A DNA stretch of 56,278 nt, taken from JAOPZW01 sp036379935. Lineage in GTDB: Bacteria; Actinomycetota; Thermoleophilia; Solirubrobacterales; Solirubrobacteraceae. The first letter of the stretch is position 1; each line of letters opens with the position of its first letter. The stretch lies in assembly GCA_036379935.1 (NCBI GenBank), contig DASVFT010000078.1, positions 1 through 56,278 on the forward strand. Direction: 5' to 3'. Under the pieces are notes generated by a model that worked only from the letters and a program-made list of their open reading frames with translations, made no database searches and was not told where the DNA came from. The position numbers and the translations under genes were made by a program. Of this stretch, positions 16,377-25,900 are shown one piece after another.

Positions 16377-16811
16377 TCAGCCTGAACGGTCTGGCATCGG
16401 CTCTGCCAGCGCTGCCCGCCACTCGGGCGGGTCGAAGGGTCGGCGAAGTACTGGGTCTCACGGGGGACGAGCGCGCCGCAGAACTCCATGATGCTCACCG
16501 AATGGAAGGGCACGCCGTCGTAGCTGATAACGCACTCGCTCACCCAGAGATCCCCGCTGCCGCTGATCCGCAGGACGGTAAAGTGCCGGTCCGCCGGATG
16601 GCCACCGCGTTGCGCCGCGACGTTCATGCAGTTCATGCGCGGCCGCCGGCCCATTGCGCTCGCCGACTGGTCCGGGGGCGCTTTTCGCGTAAAGAGCTTC
16701 TCGTCGGCATGCTTTCTGCGATGCCCGGCTCCCGGATCGCTGCCGCGTGGTGCCGCCGCCAGTCCGATGGGCTACCGCGTTGCATAAAAGCGGAAGCGCC
16801 GTCTGGTTCAT
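16377..16811 (-). pseudogene. NTF2-like (SnoaL-type) protein, frameshifted fragment
   Basis: The middle part (16654 downwards) reads HFTVLRISGSGDLWVSECVI, SYDGVPFHSVSIMEFCGALV and ETQYFADP, a typical NTF2-like C-terminal sheet. After ADP the expected continuation FDPPEWRAALAEPMPDRSG-stop is found one frame over, at 16436-16377; one missing base at about 16437 explains it. The N-terminal third also appears out of frame: candidate starts between 16654 and 16811 do not join cleanly, and no single frame covers the usual 120-130 residues. Role unknown. Confidence 0.7.
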
Positions 16812-17162
16812 TCACTGAACACTTCGAGCCCTTCTGCCCGACGCTGATGCGAGTAGCGTAGACGCTGCCACAAGCAGCCCCGCCTGCCAGGCCATATTCG
16901 CGGCATGGGTGCTGAGCACCTGAGCGATCGCTTGCGCCTTGTCGTCTGACGCCAGCCCCAGCCCGCGGCTCGTTACCTGGTGGATGTTGATCGCGGCGTC
17001 GGTCCCCTGGCTCCCAACGACGACGGCCGCAGCGTAGATCAGCCCTCGGGCAACAACTCCGACGTGTCCGATGGAACTGAACGCGCACACGCCTGCCAGA
17101 AGACGATGAGCGCCGTAAACCAAGGCCCCCACGAGGCCTACAAGGAGAAGGATCCACACCAT
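16812..17162 (-). CDS. Small membrane protein with DUF1206-like or unknown fold
   Basis: A 116-residue protein with an N-terminal membrane segment (ILLLVGLVGALVYGAHRLLA), a second one (GVVARGLIYAAAVVVG) and a third near the C-terminus (WQAGLLVAASTLLASASG). The central loop is polar (SRGLGLASDDKAQAIAQVLS). I do not recognise the family with confidence. The ATG at 17162 is the first in the frame. Single gene. Confidence 0.6.
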   Translation of the reverse strand: MVWILLLVGLVGALVYGAHRLLAGVCAFSSIGHVGVVARGLIYAAAVVVGSQGTDAAINIHQVTSRGLGLASDDKAQAIAQVLSTHAANMAWQAGLLVAASTLLASASGRRARSVQ

Positions 17163-17350
17163 GCGGCGAGCCTATCGGCCCAGCGACGCACCGCGTCGCC
17201 ACTTCCGCCATGGACGAGAAGCGAAGCCGCGAAGTGCGGAGCCGACGCTGCTGGTTTCGTCCAATGCGACAGTCTCGCGGATCAATCGTCGACTGCTGGC
17301 GTCGGTACGGCGCGCTGTCTACAACGACCGTGCGCAGCACACGCCGACGA

Positions 17351-17917
17351 TCAGTTCTCGCGGCGGGCGGCTTCGGCGGCCTCGGCGCGCTTGCGATTGC
17401 GCTCGGCCTCTCGCATCCAGCTTCCAAGCAACGGCCCTTCACCGGTGTAGCCACCAGCGTCCTTCGGCTTGGTGGCCGGAGGCGCCGGAAACCTCGCTGC
17501 CCGGAGGGCGGACACGATGTCCCGGAGTCGGCGTCCAAGCGACATGCGGACAGCATTCCACGGGCTCCTGCGCTCCAGCGTCCGCGTTCCTTTCCATGCA
17601 ACGCGGTAGCCGGAGTGCCTCTCGACGAAGCGAGTAGTGGTGCTCCTGAGAGCGCGGCGCCTCCCCGACAACTCGCGTTCGCGCGCCCGATTCTCCATCC
17701 TGCGCGGCCGACGCGCGGGCCCACCGTCGCGCTTCAGCACGCGATCGGTGACCTCAATAGCGCGCAGGAGGCGCTCACCGCCTACTGCCTCCTTATCTGG
17801 AGGGCCGGTGTCATCGACCGTGCGCAACTGGGTTGCGTGCGTCGACGACATGTCATCGACGGCGGTCGGTGAGTGTGCCGCGCTTGGCTTGGGACGGGAC
17901 CGCACAGAAAGCGGCAC
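17351..17917 (-). CDS. Hypothetical basic protein
   Basis: An open frame of up to 188 codons. The C-terminal half looks protein-like (RMSLGRRLRDIVSALRAARF, GGYTGEGPLLGSWMREAERN, then a charged EAAEAARREN helix). The N-terminal half is Arg/Ser/Pro-rich and may not be translated, so the start is doubtful. No family recognised. It is kept because the charged C-terminal helix and codon choice look coding, but it could be a remnant. Confidence 0.4.
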   Translation of the reverse strand: MPLSVRSRPKPSAAHSPTAVDDMSSTHATQLRTVDDTGPPDKEAVGGERLLRAIEVTDRVLKRDGGPARRPRRMENRARERELSGRRRALRSTTTRFVERHSGYRVAWKGTRTLERRSPWNAVRMSLGRRLRDIVSALRAARFPAPPATKPKDAGGYTGEGPLLGSWMREAERNRKRAEAAEAARREN

Positions 17918-17950
17918 CGCGTCGCCTCCTCGGGTGTGCTCAACTCCAGA

Positions 17951-18955
17951 TCAGCTGTCCTGTAGGAACGCGGGCATCACCTCGGCGGCGAAGCGCCGCA
18001 TGCTTTGCCTGACTTCTGGGCCGCTGATCAGCACATACGTGACGCCGACCGCCTGCAGTGCTTGCAGCCCGGCGATGATCTCCTGGGGCGGACCGAACAG
18101 GGCATGGGCCTCGGTCGCGCCAGCCGTGTCGGCGTAGGCCATGATGTGTGAGCGCCTGGTCCCGTCCGGGCCGCGCGAGCGCTCGATCATGCGGTCATGG
18201 ATGCGTGCCTGCTGGGCGAGCGCCGCGCTTGCGTCGTCTGCGTCGCGCGCCACATAGAGATTGCGCGCGACCGCCACGTTCATCGGATCAAAGGCACGGT
18301 CGCGAGCCTCGCACCCGGCCTTGAACAGAGTGATCCGCTCGCCGATCGCCTCGGTGGAGGCGAACTGGTCGAGCAACAGGTTGGCGCCGAGCGCGGCAAC
18401 CTTGCGAACCGACTCGGGGTTACCTGCGGCGATCCACACCGGTGGATGCGGCTTCTGAGCGGTGGGCGGCTCCACCACAATCTCGTGGTAGTGCCAGAAC
18501 CGACCCTCGTGGGAGAAGGGCTCAACAGAGCTCCACGCCTTCAAGATCACCGCCAGAGATTCGTCGAAGCGCGCCTCTGCCTCCTCCGTCGGCACGCGGA
18601 AGCCAGCGAACTCCGAGTGCCGGTAGCCCCTTCCCACGCCAAAGTCAAGCCGCCCGCCGGAGAGAAGATCGAGGGTCGCCGCGCGCTCGGCCAGCAGCAC
18701 CGGGTCATGCCAGGGCAGCACGAGCACCGCGGTTCCCACCCGTATCGACGTCGTGCGTGCCGCCACCCAGCTCAAAAGATCGAGGGGGGCCGAAACCTGC
18801 CCGGAGCCCGAGAAGTGGTGCTCGACCAGGAACGTCGAATAGAACCCGAGGCGTTCGGCTTCGACGTTGGTGTCGATGTACTCACAAAAGCCGTGGCCCG
18901 GGTCGCCGTCCGTGATGCGTGGCGCTTGGGCGCCGCCGAACAGGCCAAAGCGCAT
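17951..18955 (-). CDS. LLM-class flavin-dependent oxidoreductase
   Basis: A 334-residue luciferase-like monooxygenase-fold protein. It starts MRFGLFGGAQ at ATG 18955. Signatures are GFYSTFLVEHHFSGSGQVSA, TTSIRVGTAVLVLPWHDPVL (flavin site), ERAATLDLLSGGRLDFGVGR and PHPPVWIAAGNPESVRKVAA. A longer upstream frame exists but lacks family sequence. Such enzymes use FMNH2 or F420H2 to oxidise organic substrates; which cofactor and substrate are unknown. Single gene in a gene-poor section. Confidence 0.92.
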   Translation of the reverse strand: MRFGLFGGAQAPRITDGDPGHGFCEYIDTNVEAERLGFYSTFLVEHHFSGSGQVSAPLDLLSWVAARTTSIRVGTAVLVLPWHDPVLLAERAATLDLLSGGRLDFGVGRGYRHSEFAGFRVPTEEAEARFDESLAVILKAWSSVEPFSHEGRFWHYHEIVVEPPTAQKPHPPVWIAAGNPESVRKVAALGANLLLDQFASTEAIGERITLFKAGCEARDRAFDPMNVAVARNLYVARDADDASAALAQQARIHDRMIERSRGPDGTRRSHIMAYADTAGATEAHALFGPPQEIIAGLQALQAVGVTYVLISGPEVRQSMRRFAAEVMPAFLQDS

Positions 18956-19934
18956 GGCGCCGCGGCCTGGTCCGGTCCCGGCTTCGCTCGCGATCTCTGT
19001 GTGGTCTTGAGGGGGCGGTGAAGTCGGGGCGGTGCGGCGGGTCAGGCCTTGGTCTGCCACGTGACGGTCCGGGAAGATACGACGACTTCCTGCAGCTCGT
19101 CGATCCGGATGCCCACGCCGAGGCTCGCCAGCGCACCTGCCACGCCGGCGCCTGTGTCCGCCCACGGAGGGATACGCGCCACGAGTCACTCGACCACGAT
19201 CCAACCTTAGCGACCGCGAGCCCTCGGCCGTGAGCCGGGTCGGCCAGACAGCTCGCTCGTGTTGTCTCGGCCTCCCAATTCCTCGCTCGCCGGGTGATGA
19301 TCAGTGTTGGCGACATGTCGTGATGGTGCTCGGTTAGCGGCGCGCTGACCGAGGTTGGAGCTGTGATCAGCCGCCGTGCTCGGGGATTAGCGGTGCGATG
19401 TCGTCCGGTCGCTCGTCGCCATCATGTGTGTGCCACCCGCGACGATGTGCAGCCCACGCTCAGCACGCCTACCTGGTCCGGCGCCCCCGCTGAACCATGG
19501 GGCGGCGGTGGCGTCGGCGCCGACCTGATCGCCGACGGCGCTACGCAGCGCAAGTGACGTGATTGGCCACGGTTCGCCTGCCGTTTTCATCGAGCGGATG
19601 GCTGCGAGTTGTTTGCTGGCCAGTGCTCGGCACCACAAAAGTGATGAAGGAACCCTAAGCGCTTGTACTATCGACAGCCAGAGGCGCCCGCCGTACGGTC
19701 TCGCTCGCGGTGAGCCTGGGACGATCGCTCACGCTTCGAGGGGAGCGGTGCTGATCGGGCTTGGAGAACGCCACCAGGCCGGCGCGTTGCGTGTTTGGAA
19801 TGGGCTGGGTCACGCCGGGCTTTTGGGGTCTCTCGTCGTCGGGAGGTAGTCCGTTGGCGCTCGATTGTGTTTGGCCGCGGCGCGTTGACGACGCTGGGAC
19901 GCGTCGCTCTTGCGGACGTTCGACGGGGTCGTCG
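18956..19934. other. Long gene-poor stretch upstream of the Rhs gene
   Basis: About 980 bp between the LLM oxidoreductase and the Rhs gene. It holds only a doubtful 46-codon minus-strand ORF (19042-19182, listed separately) and possible N-terminal extensions of the Rhs gene (TTG 19761, ATG 19800). I see no RNA gene or transposase. It must contain the Rhs promoter, but I cannot place it. Confidence 0.5.
19042..19182 (-). CDS. Possible 46-residue small protein
   Basis: A GTG-initiated frame beginning VARIPPWADTGAGVAGALAS and ending with a hydrophobic VVVSSRTVTWQTKA. It is preceded by an in-frame stop two codons upstream. The sequence is protein-like, but no Shine-Dalgarno is obvious and no family is recognised; it may be the remnant of a larger gene. 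Confidence 0.25.
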   Translation of the reverse strand: MARIPPWADTGAGVAGALASLGVGIRIDELQEVVVSSRTVTWQTKA

Positions 19935-22900
19935 GTGGATTGGCTTCGTTTGGGTCAGTTGCGGCTCTGGCTGGTGGTGCTGTGCTGGTGGGGGGTCGGT
20001 GCTTGGCTGTTGCCGTCGCCATCGCTTGGCGAAGTGTGGGGGCCGGAGCCGCTCGTCCCATTGGCGGCCCCGCCGCCGACGATGTCCGAGACGGATGAGT
20101 CGCTGCCGCCCTTGGCTGCGAAGGCTCGGCGCGAGCGCGAGGAGCGCGAGGCCTGGTTGAGGACTCCGAAGGCCGTCGAGGCGCGTCGCGAGTCACGTAC
20201 GGCGTATCGCGGCCTGTCGGCGCCCGAGTCGCTCGCAACCGCGCGGCGCTGGTTCCCGGAGCTTGCCAAGCCTGTCTGGGAGCCGCCGAAGCTTGAGCCG
20301 GGTGACGTCGTCACGGGCTATGAGGGTGACTACGCCATGCGTGTCGACAAGGCCGGACCGGGCGGGGGCATGTTGGTCGATTCCTCGTTGCCGCTGTGGG
20401 CGACGACCTCATCCGGCGACCGCAAGCGTCTGACTGTCGCGCTGCAGGACCGCGGCGCGAGCCTGGTGCCCGAGAACCCATTGGCCAAGACGAGCATCGC
20501 CAAGGACCCCCGGCGTGGGATCGACTTCATGGAGCGCGGCTTCACGCTCGTGCCCGGGGGCACAAGTGCGGCGTCACCCCAGGTAATCGGCGGCAAGGCG
20601 TACTTCGCCAATGCTTACGCCGACACGGATTGGATCGTCGCGCCGCTGCCCGACGGCGTCGAGACGTACTGGCAGGTGCGCTCGCCCATGGGCCCGGAGT
20701 CGTTCACCCTGGCAATCAACGGCCCGGCGGGCGCGCACTTGCAGATGTCGGCCGACGAACCCAACGCCGTCGAGCTGGTCGACGGCGATGAGCGCCTCGC
20801 GCTGATCGCTCCGCCCACGGCGAGCGATGCGCAGGGTCAGGCCGTCGAGGTGTCCTATGAGATCCAGGGCCTGAGCCTCGTCGTGCATGTTGCCCATCGT
20901 GCTGGGGACTTCGCCTATCCGATCCTCGTCGATCCGCAGATCCGCGACAGCGACTCTCAGCCCCGTCCCAATGGCTGGTTCTGCAGCGCGAGCGGCGCGT
21001 ACTGGTGCGGGTATGGCGGTGGGCCGTTCGGTTGGGGTCAGTACATGACGCGGAACGGCTCGGTGTTCAGCAGTGTGAACACGATTGCGCAGTGGTCGTA
21101 CATTCCGCCCGGGCAGTCGTACATCGCGTCGTACGGGTTCTCCAATTTGAACTTCGACCTCGGCACGTACATCTGCTGGATCGCCGGGACGAAGTACCCC
21201 AACGACAGCGCTTGGGAGTCGGGGCTGAACAGCGCCGGGCAGGGCGGTCCGATGCAGATCTGCAACTCCTCCATTCGCAACGGCGGGGGGTGGTTCGCCG
21301 GAACTCGCGAGGGCGGTGATCGGAACATCGCCACGACGCGAATCTTCAATTACGTGGCCACCACGTGCTGCGGGGCGATGATGGACGTCGGCTACCAAGA
21401 GGTGTGGCTTGCCGATGACAACAAGCCTACGATCTCGTCGTTCTCCGTCTCGCCCGCGCCAACCGGCGGATGGATGACCGTCTCGTCTGTCTCTGGAACG
21501 GCGACCAGCAATGACGCGGGTCTGGGCGTGAACTACCTGTATGCCGCGGGTGCCACCGGCCCGGGTTCGAACCAAATCACCTCTGAACAGTACATCCCGC
21601 GTGGTTGTGCTGGTACCGCCGGCTCGCCTTGCCAGGGCCCCTTCCAGGCCTCCTTCACCATCCCGTTGCCCGAAGGTGATCAGAGCACGGCGATGGTCAA
21701 GGGCATCGACGCCGGCGGTACATGGGGCGATCCCAGCAGCTATGTCTACAAGATCGATCGCACCGCTCCGGCGATCGACCTGACAGGTCGCCTCGGCGCC
21801 GCGCAAAACCGCGCGATCTCTAGTCGAATGCGTCTCGAGGTCGCCGGGGATGACACCATCGCAGGGCGCGGGACCTCTGGCACGCAGTCGGTCAGCCTCA
21901 GCGTTGCCGCATCACAGGTGCGGTCCAAGACCGGTTCTGCGCAGCGTCTGCAATTGGATCCGTATGACTTCGATCCCTCGAGCAGACCCATGGGGCCGGT
22001 TGCCTTCCGTGTCGATACCAGCGACGTTGCCGGCAACACCGGGACGCGCACGTTTGACGTCACGGTCGCGCGCGGGCAGATCACGACGCTGATGGAGGGT
22101 CAGCGCACGGCCAAGCGGATGGTGCTGCAGGCACGAGACCTCCGACCCGCTGACGCTCCCACGGCAACGCAGGTGCGCTTTCAATACCGTCGCGAGCTGA
22201 CCGACGCTTGGCAGGACGTCCCGGCGTCGGCGTTGCGCACCACCGACAACCAGACGGTGAGCGACAACAACCTGACGATGTCGCTGACGCCTGAGGGAAA
22301 GCTCAGCCCGAAGGTCGTCTGGGACGTGGCGAGCACGATCGGCGGTGCGACGGACAAGCCGGTGTATGTCCGTGGGTATTTCGGGAGCGAGGCCGGGAAC
22401 GTCACCGAGGATGTCTACACGCGCGTCGATCCGTCAGGCGTGGACACCGACGACGCCCAGGCCAACATCGGTCCGGGGCAGTCTGATCTGCTGACGGGCA
22501 ACTTCTCGCTGTCGGCGACGGACGTCTCGATTGACAGCTTCAAGTCCGACCTGACGGTCAGGAGGACCTACAACTCGCGCAAGCTTGCCGATGGGCCGCT
22601 GGGCAAGGGCTGGACGCTCGGCACGTCCGTGCTCGCCGCGGGATCGACGTTCCTGTACGTCACCGACTACGCCGAGAAGACGCCGGAGCCTGACGACGAT
22701 TCCTACGGGATTGCTTCGCTCACCGCCCAGGACGGCGGCGAGTTGATCTTCGAAGAGCACGAAACGGACCACGGCTACTACTCAGAGCCTGGCCTGGAGG
22801 AGCTTCAGCTCGAACGCCTGGTCAACGCGGACGGCACGACGCAGAGCTTCCGGCTCACGGACAAGGGCAGTAGCGACGTCCTGGTGTTCGACCGCCGGTC

Positions 22901-25900
22901 GGAGGCCGGGATCTACCAGCTTACGAGCGTGACGCAGCCCGCCAGCGCGAGCACGACGACGTTCAGGTACGAGCCCGTCCCGGGGAGCAACACCGGGCTG
23001 CGGGTCACACGGATGCTCGCACCGGTGGCGGCGAACATCGACTGCAGTGGTGATCTCGCTGCTACGACCACTGGTTGTCGCTCGCTGCGCTTCGAGTGGG
23101 GAGACGGGGCGACAGCACCCACCAACCGGCTGTACCGGATCTGGTTCACCGCGCCTGGCGCTGGCCTGACGAGCAGTGGCGCTCCGGTCACCGAGGTGGC
23201 CGTTAGCCAGTACGCCTATGACTCATCCGGCCGGTTGGTAGAGGCGTGGGATCCGCGGATCTCGCCGACGCTGAAGACCATGTATCGCTACAGCGGGACA
23301 ACGGACCTGCTCGCCGGGATCAAACCGCCGGGCGAGAACGAATGGCAGCCCGAGTACCAGCCCCTGACGGGCGACGGGACCGATGGCGGCCGTCTGAAGC
23401 GAGTTAAGCGCACGACACCGCAGGGCGCGCCGCCCACGACTGACGGCGACGCGACCGAGACGGTGCAATTCGGGGTGCCGGTCTCAGGCAGCGGGGCGCC
23501 GTACGACATGAGTCCCACTCAGTTGGCGGCATGGTCGCAGGACGACGATCTGCCGACGGATGCGGCGGCGATCTTTCGCCCCGACGACGTGCCCTCAGCA
23601 GACCCCCCGACAAGCTACGCCAAGGCATCGGTGCACTACCTCGATGGGTTCGGTCGCGAGGTCAATGCCGCCGATCCTGGCGGCGAGATCGACACGAGCG
23701 AGCACGACGCGGCCGGTAACGTCGTGCGGGAGCTCACCGCCGCCAACCGAGCGCGCGCGCTGCAGTCGGGCACCACGACCGCTGAACACGCCGCCAAAGC
23801 GGACCAGCTTGACACCGACCGCACGTACACCGAAGCGATCACCGGTACCGGGTGGCGACTGATCGACGAGTACGGGCCGCTGCACGCCGTCCGTCTCGCC
23901 GATGGCTCCAGTGTGAGCGCGCGCCAGCACACGCACATCGACTACGACGAGAACAAGGCGGACCCCAACGTCATCTACAACCTGCCGACGACGGCCAAGG
24001 TGTCCGCGCGCGTAGCCGGCACCGACCGCGACACACGCACCACCACCGTTGCCTACGACTGGACGCTCCGCAAGCCAACGGCGACGACGGTCGACCCCGG
24101 CGGCCTAAGCCTCAAGACGACGACCGTCTACGACAGCCAGGGACTCGTCGTCAAGCAGCGGCTGCCTCGCTCCCCGGACACGGACGCGGCATCGACCCGC
24201 GAGACCGTCTACTACAAGGCCGGCGACTACCCAACCGAGACGACTTGTGGCAACAAGCCTCAATGGGTCAACCTGCCCTGCAAGATCCGCTCAGCAGCAC
24301 AGCCCACGAGCGGATCGCAACTCCCTGTGACGGTGCAGCAGTACGACGCCTACCAGAACGTCACCCAATCCCAGGACACCGTCGACAACATCCTGCGTCG
24401 GACCACGACCAAGACCTACGACGCAGCCGGACGACTGGCCACTGAACAGGTCGTCGGCAACGCCACCGGCGCGGGCACCGACCCGGCCCGCAAGACCTAC
24501 GACTACAGCGCCAGCAGCGGGCGTCTCACCACCACGACGACGCCGGCCACCACGCCAGTCCGCACGATCACTCGCTCCTACGACGCGGTCGGCCGCATCT
24601 CGACTTACACCGACGCCGACGGCGCCGTAACCACGACGCGCTACGACCTGCTCGGACGCCCAGCCCGCGTGTCGGACACCGGGGGCGGCGATCGGACCAT
24701 GACCTACGACGCCACCACCGGCAGGCTCGCGCAGATCAACGACACCACCGTCGGCGTCATCAACGCGAGCGCCTATGACGCGGACGGCGTGCTCACGCGC
24801 CAGAGCTTCCAGACGGCCGGACTCGATCTCGTGTTGGGCTACGACGAGACTGGCGACCTCGTGCAGCGCACGTATCGCAAGACCAGCAACTGCTCGAGCT
24901 CCTGCGACTGGCTGGCCTGGACCGCCGCCCCGTCGATCCACGGCCAGTGGCTGAGCCAGACCGGCAGCGACGGCGCACGCACCTACGCCTACGACGCCAT
25001 GGGCCGACTGACCCAAGCACAAGACCAGCCGACCAGCGCCGGCTGCACGACGCGTGCCTACCAATACGACGCCGACAGCAACCGTACCCAGCTGAAGACC
25101 TACCCGGCCGGAAGCGGCGGGGCGTGCTCGACGACCACCACGCCGACGACCGGCGCCCCAACGTATGACGAGGCCGACCGGATCACCGGCACAGGCTACG
25201 ATTACGATGTCCTGGGACGCATTCGGACGGTCCCAGCCGGCGCAGCGGGAGGGTCCGCACTGAGCGCCGAGTACTACGTCGACGACGTCGTCCAATCGCT
25301 CACGCAGGCCGGGGCGACAACGACGATCGACCGTGATCCCGAGGATCGCGTGCGCGGCCGCACCGTGTTGCCGCAGTCTTCTGTGGTCAGCCACTACGCC
25401 GACGAAGGCGACGAGCCCGTGTGGACACAGCAAGGCACCAGCTCGACGCGCAACTTCAGCGACATCACCGGTGACCTCGCGGCGGTGCAGACGCCCGGGA
25501 CGGGCCTGACGCTCGAGCTCTCCGATCTGCATGGCGACGTCGTCGCGGAGATACCCAACTCCGCTACCGCGTCGCCGCCGACACCATTCGCGGGAACCGA
25601 CGAGTTCGGCAGCCCGCGCCCTGGGGCCGCGGGGCAACCGATCCAGAAGATCGCCACCTCCGTCAAGGCGCTGACGACCGCCGCGACATCGGTCCCGATC
25701 ACCAAGCCCACCGGCACGGCGCCGGGTGACCTGTTGGTGGCGCAGGTAACCGCGGTCAACAACGCCAACATCTCCGCGCCCACGGGATGGACGAGTATTG
25801 ACGGCGGCGAGATGATCAGCTTCAACACGCGCTATTCGACGTATTACAAGATCGCGAGTGCGAACGAGCCATCGAGCTACAGCTTCACGTTCGACCAGAG

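Noticed and set aside
19387..19638. Minus-strand 83-codon frame upstream of the Rhs gene, considered as a transposase remnant
   Set aside because: No catalytic or HTH motifs and no inverted repeats around it.
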